Shown: positions 8,072 to 17,000 of the stretch, piece after piece
Numbering within the stretch: the first letter of the stretch is position 1
Layout of the letters: every line of letters starts with the position of its first letter
DNA from: an uncultured Acidimicrobiales bacterium
GTDB taxonomy: Bacteria > Actinomycetota > Acidimicrobiia > Acidimicrobiales > SHLQ01
Length of the DNA: 64,000 nucleotides
Direction of reading: 5' to 3'
NCBI GenBank assembly: GCA_938041035.1
Contig: CALHYX010000022.1
Coordinates: forward strand, 23,068-87,067
Notes under the pieces: generated by a model
Databases searched by the model: none
What the model was told of the DNA's origin: nothing
The model's input: only the letters and a program-made list of their open reading frames with translations
Program-made: the position numbers and the translations under genes

Positions 8072-9018
8072 CCGAACCCAACCCGACCGTTCGACCCCGC
8101 ATGCTCATCGACTGCGACCCGGGCCACGACGACGCCATCGCCCTGCTGTGCGCCGCCCGCTACGCCGACGTCGTCGGCATCACATCCGTGAACGGAAACG
8201 TGAGCCAGGCCAAGACCACGCACAACGCGCTCATCGTCGCGCAACTCGCCGGCATCCGCGCCCCCGTGCACGCCGGTGCCGCCCACCCGCTGATCTCGGC
8301 GCCCCGATGGGCCGATCACATCCACGGCGTCAGTGGCCTCGACGGCCCGGAACTTCCCGAACTCACCGGAGCGGTGGCCTCTGAGGACGCGGTGGGATTC
8401 ATCCTCGAGGCGAGCCGCACCATCGATGACCTCTGGCTGGTGCCCACCGGGCCGCTCACCAACATCGCCCTCGCGATTCGCCACGACCCCGATTTGGTCG
8501 ATCGGGTGAACGGCATCGTCTTGATGGGCGGCAGCACAACCGTGGGCAATGTGACCCCTGCTGCCGAGTTCAACATCTGGGCCGACCCCGAAGCCGCGGC
8601 CATCGTATTTGCCAGTGGGGCCTCGTTGACCATGGTCGGGCTCAACCTCACCCACCAGGTCCGCATGGGCGCCGCGCACGCGGAGCAGCTACGAGCCGCC
8701 GCCACCACCACATCGATCTTTGCCGCGTCACTGCTCGACTTCTTCGCGCAGGCCTACAACAGCAACCAGCGCCGCGAGATCGGCGCCGCCATCCACGACG
8801 CCTGCGCGGTACTGGCCATCACGCACCCGGATCTGATCGAGTGCGAACCCCGCCACGTCACCGTCGAACTCAACGGCGCGGCCACCCGGGGCATGACGCT
8901 CGTCGACCAGCGAGGGTTCGGCGAGGAACCCGTCAACGCCCAGGTCGCCTACCGGGTCGACGCCGAGCGGGCGATCGGGTTGATCATGGCCGCCTGCATC
9001 GACCCGCAGGGCAGCTGA
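8068..9018 (+). CDS. Nucleoside hydrolase (inosine-uridine preferring family)
   Basis: 316 residues. The Ca-binding signature DCDPGHDDA lies near residues 14-22, with GSTTVGNVTPAAEFNIWADPEAA (in two parts around 153-175) typical of the IU-nucleoside hydrolase fold. It hydrolyses the N-glycosidic bond of ribonucleosides to base plus ribose. The ATG overlaps the ribokinase stop (ATGA), strong evidence for a coupled salvage operon. No transporter is present, so nucleoside uptake must be encoded elsewhere. Confidence 0.92.
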   Translation: MTEPNPTVRPRMLIDCDPGHDDAIALLCAARYADVVGITSVNGNVSQAKTTHNALIVAQLAGIRAPVHAGAAHPLISAPRWADHIHGVSGLDGPELPELTGAVASEDAVGFILEASRTIDDLWLVPTGPLTNIALAIRHDPDLVDRVNGIVLMGGSTTVGNVTPAAEFNIWADPEAAAIVFASGASLTMVGLNLTHQVRMGAAHAEQLRAAATTTSIFAASLLDFFAQAYNSNQRREIGAAIHDACAVLAITHPDLIECEPRHVTVELNGAATRGMTLVDQRGFGEEPVNAQVAYRVDAERAIGLIMAACIDPQGS

Positions 9019-9067
9019 GTCGCATCGCTCCCGTGACGCCGGTCCCGCGGCGCGAGCACTAGGCTCG

Positions 9068-9844
9068 GTGGTTCGCGCCGACCCCCCATCGGACCCGCGA
9101 AAATCTGACCCCGCACCGAACAATCTCCATCCCCCGAGCGTCTTATCCATCGTGTTCGAAGATCTGACCGAGCAAGAGTTGTTGATCCGCTTTGCCCTCG
9201 CCTGGGTGGCCGGCGCGCTCATCTTGATGCTGCTCGACTATCTGGGCAACAACTGGCCCAAGCGGCGCTTCCGCCCTCGCGGCTACCAGGTGCCACGCAA
9301 CCCGTTGCTGCGGCCCCGATTTCGGCGCGAGGTTCGCGCCATCAAACACGAACAGATCCGCCAGACCATCGAATCCGAATTCGGCACGCCGAGCCTGGCG
9401 CTGTCGGCCAAGCGGCGCCAGGCCGTCGATGCTCGTTTCGTCGAACCGACTGCTCCGGCGATGCTCGCTCTGGCGTTGCCCGAAGATGACGATGGCGAGG
9501 GCGCGTACTGGTTCGCGCGAGATCACGATGGTTGGGGGACAGAGAACCGCGAACGTCTGGCCCAGGGCCTCGCGCCTCGGCGCTGGAACCCCATCACCGG
9601 CGAGGAGGAGTTCGCCGAGCGGCGAGGGGCGGTCACCGCCTGGCCCGAGGCGGGCATCGTCGACCCGTTCGCCACCGACGAAACCGCGGAATTGCTCTCC
9701 TATGACCAGGGCGATGTGCTGGATGAGCACCCGTGGGACCCAACCGTGCCCTGGGTACCCGGCGATGAGATCGAGTATCTCGAAGGCAAACGGTCGATCG
9801 ACGAAGACGAGGACCGGTCCGACGATTTGTCCGCGGCGGGATGA
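9068..9844 (+). CDS. Hypothetical membrane-anchored protein
   Basis: 258 residues if GTG 9068 is used. One hydrophobic segment lies at about 39-58 (FALAWVAGALILMLL), followed by a basic stretch (WPKRRFRPRGYQVPR) and a long acidic soluble tail ending in EDEDRSDD. This predicts an N-terminal anchor with a cytoplasmic C-terminus. A TAGGCT box at 9060-9065 is only 2 nt before GTG 9068, so GTG 9152, just before the membrane segment, is a possible alternative start. I recognise no domain. It overlaps the next gene by ATGA. Confidence 0.6.
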   Translation: MVRADPPSDPRKSDPAPNNLHPPSVLSIVFEDLTEQELLIRFALAWVAGALILMLLDYLGNNWPKRRFRPRGYQVPRNPLLRPRFRREVRAIKHEQIRQTIESEFGTPSLALSAKRRQAVDARFVEPTAPAMLALALPEDDDGEGAYWFARDHDGWGTENRERLAQGLAPRRWNPITGEEEFAERRGAVTAWPEAGIVDPFATDETAELLSYDQGDVLDEHPWDPTVPWVPGDEIEYLEGKRSIDEDEDRSDDLSAAG

Positions 9845-10356
9845 CCGAGCCCGACATCGTCGAGACGGTTGCCCAACGCTTCGTCGACGCCAATGCGGCG
9901 GCGATCGACCTCGATGGTGAGCGACTGCACCGAGCCCTCGTTCTCGAAGTCGGCGCCCGGACCCACGTCCGGGTCGAACAATTGAGCGTGGAGGATCCGG
10001 ATCATTTCGTCGTCCTGTCGTTGATCCATGGGGTCCTCGAGGTCGCTGATACCGCGGCGAGCCAGGTGCGCCTGCGGGCCACGACCAGCCCGAATCCAAC
10101 CACCCTGGTCGTCAACGGCGACGGGGACGGGGACGCGTCCTTGCTGCTCTGGACGGGGTGGCGCGAGGACGGCGTCGACCAGAGTTGGTTGGGTGACGCC
10201 GGATTCATCGTCGAAGATGCGACGGGCGAACCCGACGCCGGCCGAACCGTGGTCGATGCGCTGGTGGTGCGGAGCCGCCGAGCCTCGACGCGCGACGAAG
10301 GAAACCCCTTCACCGACTACGTGGTGAAAGTGGTCCTGACCGACGAGTCGGACTGA
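9841..10356 (+). CDS. Hypothetical protein coupled to the membrane protein
   Basis: 171 residues, starting at ATG 9841 inside the stop of the previous gene (ATGA), so probably co-translated with it. The sequence alternates beta-like stretches (FVVLSLIHGVLEVADT, LLLWTGW) with acidic turns. No signal peptide, membrane segment or known motif is visible. Function unknown; its partner is likely the preceding membrane protein. Confidence 0.6.
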   Translation: MTEPDIVETVAQRFVDANAAAIDLDGERLHRALVLEVGARTHVRVEQLSVEDPDHFVVLSLIHGVLEVADTAASQVRLRATTSPNPTTLVVNGDGDGDASLLLWTGWREDGVDQSWLGDAGFIVEDATGEPDAGRTVVDALVVRSRRASTRDEGNPFTDYVVKVVLTDESD

Positions 10357-10421
10357 ACCCCGGGGTTCCCTGCGTTTCGCGTGATCTGTTCTGGTCCGGG
10401 CTTGGGAACGAACGCTACCGA

Positions 10422-10565
10422 TCAGGCAGCCTTGCGAACCTCTGCGGGCCGTTGGTTCGAGTGCTTGATCTGGTTCAGCTTCTCGACGTCGTGACGGCTC
10501 ATCGCAACCCGGTTGATACCGGTGATGAGAGTCATGCCGCCAGACGCCGTTGTCTGGTTAGTCAT
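10422..10565 (-). CDS. Small hypothetical protein, 47 residues
   Basis: ATG 10565 to TGA 10422 on the minus strand encodes MTNQTTASGGMTLITG... ending ...RPAEVRKAA. A strong AAGGTGA ribosome site lies just upstream of ATG (spacing about 4 nt). G/C at third positions is high in the middle but falls at both ends. The C-terminal half is basic and helical (RHDVEKLNQIKHSNQR). No family recognised. It lies alone in a gap of over 350 bp, which favours a real small gene. Confidence 0.5.
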   Translation of the reverse strand: MTNQTTASGGMTLITGINRVAMSRHDVEKLNQIKHSNQRPAEVRKAA

Positions 10566-10719
10566 GATTCACCTTGTGTATGTGGTTTTCACGAGTCTGG
10601 CACACCGATACCGGCTTGACCAGAGCGGATTTGTTCGCCCCGCCAGCGTCGGCCGAATTCGGTGCCAACTTGAGCCTTCGGTCCGACTCAGCCAAATCGA
10701 CCGTCTCGGTCGGGCTCAG
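10566..10719. other. Intergenic stretch with no recognised feature
   Basis: 154 bp between the small ORF and the end of the next minus-strand gene. Base composition is lower in GC near 10566-10620, consistent with a promoter for the small ORF, but I cannot fix a -35/-10 pair. Confidence 0.3.
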
Positions 10720-11208
10720 TCAGCGCTGGAGGTGCCGCACCGCCGACCACCATCCGTCGAGCTCCATTGGACACAGCGCAACCGCCATGGTGAGCGCCGT
10801 CTTCACGAGCGCCGCGGCATCCTGGTCATCGGGGAGCAGACACACGAGTCCTCGCCGAGGGTTGTCCTCGATGGTGCGCCATGTCGACGGGATGGGGTAG
10901 CCCAGTTCCTCGAGTTGGGCTTTGACCTTGGGCCCGGCCCCGTGGGTGAGTCCAAGCGAAGCCGGGTTTGGCGAGCGGCCCCGATGGTCGGGCGCCATGA
11001 GGGTGACGAACGGGAGATCGGAACCCTTGGCCGAAAACCACCCCGATACGCCGCGACGGGTCTTCACCGGTTGGTCGATCGCCTCGTCGATAATCGGTTC
11101 GAGATTTATCCAGGATCCCTGCCGAGCGGCGAAGATCATCTGGACCCACGAGTCGATCGTGTCGTGCTCGTCGACATGAAACTCCTGCAGTTCTTTCTCG
11201 ACGGCCAT
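10720..11208 (-). CDS. Hypothetical protein (162 residues)
   Basis: A soluble, mixed alpha/beta-looking protein starting at ATG 11208. Notable segments are DSWVQMIFAARQGSWINLEPI near the N-terminus and a C-terminal ALCPMELDGWWSAV. It has no signal peptide or membrane segment. A TAACGT box 6 nt upstream supports this start. The middle (GPKVKAQLEELGYPIPSTW) could be a ligand or dimer interface, but I recognise no family. Confidence 0.6.
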   Translation of the reverse strand: MAVEKELQEFHVDEHDTIDSWVQMIFAARQGSWINLEPIIDEAIDQPVKTRRGVSGWFSAKGSDLPFVTLMAPDHRGRSPNPASLGLTHGAGPKVKAQLEELGYPIPSTWRTIEDNPRRGLVCLLPDDQDAAALVKTALTMAVALCPMELDGWWSAVRHLQR

Positions 11209-11214
11209 CGCGTG

Positions 11215-11220
11215 ACGTTA
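11215..11220 (-). promoter_or_regulatory. -10 box for leaderless start of the 162-residue hypothetical gene
   Basis: TAACGT on the minus strand, 6 nt before ATG 11208. Confidence 0.45.
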
Positions 11221-11330
11221 CCGTTCCGGCGCTACCTATCGCCCGCAACGCCCCGAGCGGCGAAACCCATTTCGATCGCCGTTCTAGGCCGTCCGACTCA
11301 ATTGCGACCGCGGGCCTCCGATTGGCCCCT

Positions 11331-11699
11331 ATGACATGGTTCCCCCGCAGAAAAGCCAAGGTCACCCAATCGTCGACATCTCACGGGTCGACAGCCCGTT
11401 CGTGGACAGCGCCGCCGGATCGCGCCAAACGTCGGCGCCGCTGGCCGCGTGACCCCTTTGCCACCAAGGCCGCGGAGGTCGGCATCGGCGACCTCGCCGA
11501 CACGGTGGCGTCGGCCACCGACCTCGATCTCCGCGACAGCGCCGTGCGAGCGAGCAGCCGCCGGTCCTTCGACAACGAATGGGGCGACCTCTCCGAACGC
11601 GACCAGGATCAGGCCGAAGCCGCCGCCTTCGATGAGTTCTGGGAACGCGCCGGCGGCCCCGGCTCGCTCGAAGAGCGCCTCGTTCGCATCCTGGGCTGA
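11331..11699 (+). CDS. Hypothetical protein (122 residues)
   Basis: Starts at ATG 11331 (MTWFPRRKAKV); a TTG 9 bp upstream is also possible. The N-terminal ~45 residues are basic and low-complexity; the C-terminal part is acidic and helical (ERDQDQAEAAAFDEFWERAG). No ribosome site or known domain is evident. It ends 8 bp from the convergent stop of the next gene. Coding is supported mainly by codon-position bias in the C-terminal half. Confidence 0.45.
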   Translation: MTWFPRRKAKVTQSSTSHGSTARSWTAPPDRAKRRRRWPRDPFATKAAEVGIGDLADTVASATDLDLRDSAVRASSRRSFDNEWGDLSERDQDQAEAAAFDEFWERAGGPGSLEERLVRILG

Positions 11700-11707
11700 G
11701 CCGCCCG

Positions 11708-13018
11708 TCAGTCCTTCGTCGCGACCCGGACGGCGGCCGGCAGAAGCCATCGACCCAGTTCGGTGAGGCGCCCCGCGCCGTCGATGATGCCGGTCAGCTC
11801 CCAGGCGTACAGGGTCTGCCCGAACGCCCAGGCGATCAGCGGGCGATCCCGCTTGGGGATCGTCGTCGTGATCTCGGCGCATCGGTTGATGTTGTCGACG
11901 AGCGACTCCGGGGTCACCACGGTTCCCACCCCGTTGCGAACCAGCGGGATGATCGCTCCGAGCCAGTCCGCCCACTCGAGGGTGGCGATCGCCTCGGCGG
12001 CGTCGCGTTCGTGGGCGGACAGGTCGCCGGGATCGATGTAGGCCCCGGCCAGTCGAGCGAGCAACTCCACATCACCGACATCGTCGGGATTGCAACCCGC
12101 CAGTCCGGCCACCACGACGAGCGAGCGGAGGTCAGCGGCGGTGTCGGCGTCGACCCGCATCGCGGTGGGATCGACCAGGGCCGGCCGCAAGAGGCGGGCG
12201 ACGGTCGCGACGACCTCCGGCGGGTGCACCGGCTCGCCGAGGGCGGCGTCGAGAACCGCGACCGCCGCCGCACGATCCTCATCGTCGGGAGCAATATCGT
12301 CGAGACCGTCGGCGGAGGACGCGTCGGGGTCGCTCGCCAGCACCAGGGGCGAGGCGATCCCCATCGAGAGCAGCCGGGCGTTCGCGACCACGAGGTTCAG
12401 GGCGATGTCGACACCATCGGCCACCGGCGCCAACGCCGCATCGGCCAGCAGTGCGGTGGCATCGGCAACCTCCAGCACCTCGGGCACGGTTCCGGTACCG
12501 AGCAGGTCCTCGGCCACCGACTCGAGGAGGTCACCGGACCCGAATCGGATGTCGGACACGTACCGGACCGTGTCGGGTTGGTCCGGGCGGGGGCCGGCAT
12601 GAGCGCCCGCCGCGGCGATGCCGGTGAGCGAGATGTCGATGAGCATCGTGTGGGTGGATTCGTCGACGTGGGCGAACTCCACGATGACCGTGGCGGTACC
12701 GTCGCCGGGCAACAGCCAGGCCGAACGGGCGGTCGCCGTGCCGACGACCTCGACCCAGTCGGGCGGCGTCGCGCCATCCTGGACCAGCGACGCCGCGGCG
12801 TTGCGGGCGATACGGTCGGCCGGCGCCTCGATGATTGCGGCGAGGGCATACAGCAGCCCACACGCGTTGTCGCCCCCGATGTCGGCGACGGCCCCAAGCG
12901 CGGCGAGATCAGCGTCCGCCGCGAATCCGGACGCCCACACCTCGGCCTGAGCCGCGCCGAGTTCCGCGAGGACGCTGGCGCGCGCAACGACTCCGGGGAC
13001 GTGGGAATGGTCGGCCAT
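11708..13018 (-). CDS. Hypothetical protein (436 residues), alanine-rich, soluble
   Basis: Starts at ATG 13018 (MADHSHVPGVV); the frame is open further upstream, but the longer form would run into the promoter of the divergent fpg gene. The protein is rich in Ala, Val and Asp, with no signal or membrane segment. A repeated helical layout (ADATALLADAALAPVADG; AAAVAVLDAALGEPV; AIATLEWADWLGAI) suggests an all-alpha scaffold. A C-terminal RPLIAWAFGQTLYAWELTG stretch stands out. No family recognised. Confidence 0.6.
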   Translation of the reverse strand: MADHSHVPGVVARASVLAELGAAQAEVWASGFAADADLAALGAVADIGGDNACGLLYALAAIIEAPADRIARNAAASLVQDGATPPDWVEVVGTATARSAWLLPGDGTATVIVEFAHVDESTHTMLIDISLTGIAAAGAHAGPRPDQPDTVRYVSDIRFGSGDLLESVAEDLLGTGTVPEVLEVADATALLADAALAPVADGVDIALNLVVANARLLSMGIASPLVLASDPDASSADGLDDIAPDDEDRAAAVAVLDAALGEPVHPPEVVATVARLLRPALVDPTAMRVDADTAADLRSLVVVAGLAGCNPDDVGDVELLARLAGAYIDPGDLSAHERDAAEAIATLEWADWLGAIIPLVRNGVGTVVTPESLVDNINRCAEITTTIPKRDRPLIAWAFGQTLYAWELTGIIDGAGRLTELGRWLLPAAVRVATKD

Positions 13019-13082
13019 CGCGTCAGCCTGCCACACGCACCGGCGCGCGGTTTCACCGTGGTCGTCGATGACCACCGGAGGC

Positions 13083-13088
13083 TAGGTT
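13083..13088 (+). promoter_or_regulatory. -10 box for leaderless start of fpg
   Basis: TAGGTT, 6 nt before ATG 13095. It supports ATG 13095 over the in-frame GTG at 13092, in agreement with the chemistry of the enzyme, which needs Pro directly after Met. Confidence 0.55.
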
Positions 13089-13094
13089 CACGTG

Positions 13095-13901
13095 ATGCCC
13101 GAGCTTCCCGAGGTCGAGACGATCCGGCGCCAACTGGGGCCCCTGGTCACCGGCCGTACCGTGGTCGAAGCCGATGGCCACCCGTCCGAGAAGTTCGTCT
13201 CGGCCCGCGACTGCATCGGCGCCACGATGGGCGAGGTGCGCCGGCGCGGTAAGTACCTGTTGATCGATCTCACCGGCGGCTCGGAACCCGGGCGGCGCGA
13301 ACTGGTGGTGCACCTGGGGATGACCGGAATGTTGTTGCCCACCGTCGAGCCCGACGACCCCTATGTGCGAGCACGGTGGTTCTTTGACGACCGCACCGAG
13401 CTCGTCTTTCGCGACGTTCGCCGATTCGGCCGGATTCGGGTCGTTCCGGCCGGTGATCATTCGACGATCGCCACCCTCGCAAAGCTCGGCCCGGAGCCAT
13501 TGGCGGACGACTTTGACCCCGAGGACTTTTACCAGGCATTGCGCCGGAGCAAGCGCCGGGTCAAGACCCAGCTGCTCTCGCAGGTCCCGGTAGCCGGCGT
13601 TGGCAACATCTACGCCGACGAGGCCTTGTGGCGGGCGCGGATTCGCCCGTCGGCTCGCCGCGTAACCCGGGCCGAAGCGACCCGATTACACGGCCACATC
13701 CGCGACGTGCTCGCCGCCGGAATCGCCAACGGAGGCACGACGTTGCGCGACTACCGGACGGTCGAGGGGGCGGAGGGCACCAATCAGTTCGCCCTCGATT
13801 GTTATGGTCGAGCGGGTGAACCCTGTCGGAGGTGTGCCTCCGTGCTCACGTCCCGCCAGATCGATGCCCGCACCACCACCTGGTGTCCGGCGTGTCAGTA
13901 G
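13095..13901 (+). CDS. mutM: Formamidopyrimidine-DNA glycosylase
   Basis: 268 residues beginning MPELPEVE, the diagnostic Fpg N-terminus: Pro2 is the Schiff-base nucleophile and Glu3 the acid. Seen further: HLGMTG near residue 75, the DNA-binding H2TH region GVGNIYADEALWRARIRPS (about 172-190), and a C-terminal zinc finger with CRRC and CPAC pairs. It removes oxidised purines such as 8-oxoG and nicks the abasic site. Start ATG 13095 is fixed by the catalytic proline. Nei-type (Fpg/Nei subgroup) specificity cannot be excluded. Confidence 0.93.
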   Translation: MPELPEVETIRRQLGPLVTGRTVVEADGHPSEKFVSARDCIGATMGEVRRRGKYLLIDLTGGSEPGRRELVVHLGMTGMLLPTVEPDDPYVRARWFFDDRTELVFRDVRRFGRIRVVPAGDHSTIATLAKLGPEPLADDFDPEDFYQALRRSKRRVKTQLLSQVPVAGVGNIYADEALWRARIRPSARRVTRAEATRLHGHIRDVLAAGIANGGTTLRDYRTVEGAEGTNQFALDCYGRAGEPCRRCASVLTSRQIDARTTTWCPACQ

Positions 13902-13948
13902 GCGCTCCCGGCGAACGCCAAGCCCCCGTCTTCCCACCCAATCTTCCC

Positions 13949-13990
13949 AGTTGCACTTTCATGCTGTACACCTTCATTGTGTACACTTTC
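13949..13990 (+). promoter_or_regulatory. Tandem TGTACAC elements upstream of the envelope fusion gene
   Basis: Two copies of TGTACAC (13965-13971 and 13980-13986) lie 15 bp apart in an AT-rich stretch, with a looser third unit (TTGCACTTTCATG) just before. The second copy is part of the perfect palindrome GTGTACAC. The spacing and symmetry suggest a regulator site or promoter region; a TATGAT -10-like hexamer follows at 13992-13997. Confidence 0.45.
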
Positions 13991-14010
13991 GTATGATTCT
14001 ATGAATTTCG

Positions 14011-14034
14011 AGCCAACCGCCTCATTCGTTGGCT
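14011..14034 (+). other. Short inverted repeat in the leader of the envelope fusion gene
   Basis: AGCCAAC (14011-14017) and GTTGGCT (14028-14034) form a 7-bp hairpin with a 10-nt loop, directly followed by the larger palindrome at 14038. Confidence 0.4.
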
Positions 14035-14037
14035 TCC

Positions 14038-14059
14038 GACCGCTGTGCGCACAGCGGTC
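14038..14059. promoter_or_regulatory. Perfect 22-bp palindrome before the envelope fusion gene
   Basis: The half-site GACCGCTGTGC is followed immediately by its exact complement, with no spacer. It ends 30 bp before ATG 14090, just ahead of the AGGAGAGG ribosome site. It could be a dimeric operator or an mRNA hairpin controlling translation. Confidence 0.55.
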
Positions 14060-14089
14060 AGTACTTCCCCCAGGAGAGGCAACCCATCA

Positions 14090-17000
14090 ATGAACCCCCC
14101 AGCATCCAAGCCCCGGGTCCTGTTGTTCCTGGTGGCTCTCGCCGCCCTGGCGGGTGCGGTCGCGTACCTCATCGACAGCGGTCGAGCCGACCGGTTCGAA
14201 GCGACCACCACCATCGCCCTCGCCGCCGGCTCCGATGCCGACCCGGTGTCGGTCCTGCCCGAACTCGCCTCCACCGCGGAGAGTCCGTCGACGCTGTCGG
14301 ATCTGCGCGGTGAGCTCGACGAGCCCGAGACCCTTTCCGGGGTTACCACCCGCATCACCCCCAGCGGCGAACCCGAACGGGTCGAGATCACTGCGACCGC
14401 CTCGACCGCCACCGCCGCCGCCGCATCGGCCAACAACGCAGCCGACCTCTTGACCGAGCGCCGGGCGAGCGTTCTGGGGTCGACCGACCTGGAGGTCATC
14501 GAGGAAGCGACCCCGCCCACCGATCCGGCCGCCCCGCGACCGCTTCGGACCGCGTTGGCCGCCGCCATTGCGACGTTCCTGTTCGGTCTCCTGGCGAGCC
14601 TGCTCTGGAACATGCGCCGCCCGAAGGTGGGCGAAGCGTCGAAGACCGTGGTGCGCAACGTCGAGGCTTCCCCGACCGAGCCCATGGACGCGCCGACCGC
14701 CCTCGCGGCACCCGAGGCGCCGAGCGCCCCGGCGATCGAGGCTCCGGCCCCTCCCACGCCTCCGACGACACCGGCCCCGCCAACGATCCCCTCCCCGCCA
14801 ACGATCCCCTCCCCGCCAACGATGGATTCCCCGCCGGCGGTGACCCGCAACACCACGCCCCTCGTCCCGATTCGCACGCCCGAGCCAGCCGTCGAGCCCG
14901 CGCCCGCCGCCACCGCGTCACCAACATTGGGACCGGCTCGGAGCCTCACCGGTGACCCGGCCGGCCCCGATACCGACCGCGCCAGGGCCGACGACACCAC
15001 CACCGCCAACGACACCGCCACGGCCAACGACACCGGCACGCCCGAAACCACCGCGCTCGAAACCCCCGTCCCGGACGCCAACCCGCCGCAAACCCCCGCG
15101 ACCGCAACCCCGGACGAGCCGACAATCTCCGACGAGCCGGCCGTTTCCTACGAGGCAGCAGCGGCGACGCCGCCCGCTCCCCCCGCACCCGTGCCCGCCG
15201 GCGCGGAAGCCGACGACGGTGCCCGGACCCCGGCCGAGCAGCCCGAACCGATCATCGACCTCACCGATCCGCCGACCGCACCGACGCCCCCAACTTCGAC
15301 CCGAGTCCCACCCACCTTTGCCAAGGCGACCCCAGCCGCGCCCGCGCCGGCGCGGTTCGGACGAACGATCGCCCGACCGGCGGCCGCGGGTGCCGTGGCC
15401 GGTTCGTTGAGCGAACGGCTGGCGGCCTCGCGGGCCGCGGCGCCCGTCGATGCCGACCCTGCGGTTCCAGCCCCGCCGTCGCCGGGCACTCCCGCGTTCT
15501 CCTCGACCCCACCCACCGTCGACGCACCGGCCATCGCCGAACCGGCGGGCGACGACTCGGCAACCGTGTCGTTCATGGCGGGGCGGCCTCGTCCGAGCTC
15601 GGAGTTTGACCCCGACGCCGACTGGACCGTGGCCAGCGCCGTCGACGCCACCACCGTCACCGATTCGGCCACCCCGGTTACCCCGCAGCCTGCGGCGGGG
15701 GTCGAACTCCCCGTGACCGACATCGACCTCACCGACCTGCCCTACGCCCCCGACGCGCCCACCGAGACCCCATCACCGGCCACTATCGCGACGCCGACCG
15801 ACACGGCCCCACCCACCGAGACGCCACCACCGGCCCACATCGCGACGCCGGCCGAGACGGTTCCACCAGCCGAGACGGCCCCACCGGTTGAGGGTCCCGA
15901 GGACACGTCGTCGTCAATCCTCGGTCCCGGCCGCACGATCGCCGCCGGGGTCGCCGGAGCCGGCCTCGCCGCCGGAGCACTCGCCGGGGACTCCACGCCC
16001 ACCGACGACCCGCCCGACGAGCTGAAGAGCGCGTTGGGCGACATCCAGTCCGCCGTGGCCGAACGCGACGGCCTTGCGCCAACCACCACCGCGCCAACCA
16101 CCGCCACGCCATCCAACATCACGCCACCTCCCGCACCCGGCGTCTCGCCGCCGCAGGACGCGATCGTCCCACCCGACCTTCCCACCGAAGCCGTCGCGAC
16201 CGACCCGATCGCCGCAGACCCGGCTTCCCTCCCGGGCACCCCCACAGCCAACCCGGCGACGACCGAGTTGCCGTCGACCGCCTCGCTCGCCTCCGACGTG
16301 CTCGTCGGCGATCTTGCGATGGTCACCACCCATCTACGCCGACGACCCGACGCCCCCAAGATCATCCTGTTTGCCGACACCCAGTTGGCCGATGCGAGCC
16401 ACGCCGGAGCGGGTCGCCTCACCGAGTCGCTCGCCCACACCGGCCTCTCCAGTGCGCACATCCGAGTGGACAAGCCGGTGGGCAACGAGCCGACGGTGGT
16501 CGACTACCTCAACGGTCGCCGCAGCCTCGAAGACGTGGTTCGCCGGGCCGACGCCTCGGTCGCGAGCTATGAGATCACCACCGGCGATGTCGATCTGCCC
16601 CAGCTGGGCCAGATGATCGACCTGCTGCGCGACTCGACCGACCGCATCGTGCTCTCCGGCGCATCCCACGGCGCCACCAACAAACAGCTCGAATTGGCGG
16701 TCTTCACCGATGCCGTCGTGGGTCAGACCCGGCGCAACGAGCCCATCGCCCCGCTCGCCGCGGCCTTCGACCAGGTCGGCGTTCCGGTTATCGCAGCGAT
16801 CGCGGGCCCGGTGGCCGCGCCCGAGCCCCCGCGCAAGAGGCGTTGGCTCCGTTGGCTACTCGGCGCCCTACTCATCGCTGCACTGTTGGTCGGCGCCTAT
16901 CTTCTCGCTCGGGCGATCTTTGGCGACGACGGCGGCGACGCGACCGGTGGATCCGTGGGTGAGGTCGTCACCGAGACCGATGCGGGAGGCGAAACCGACG

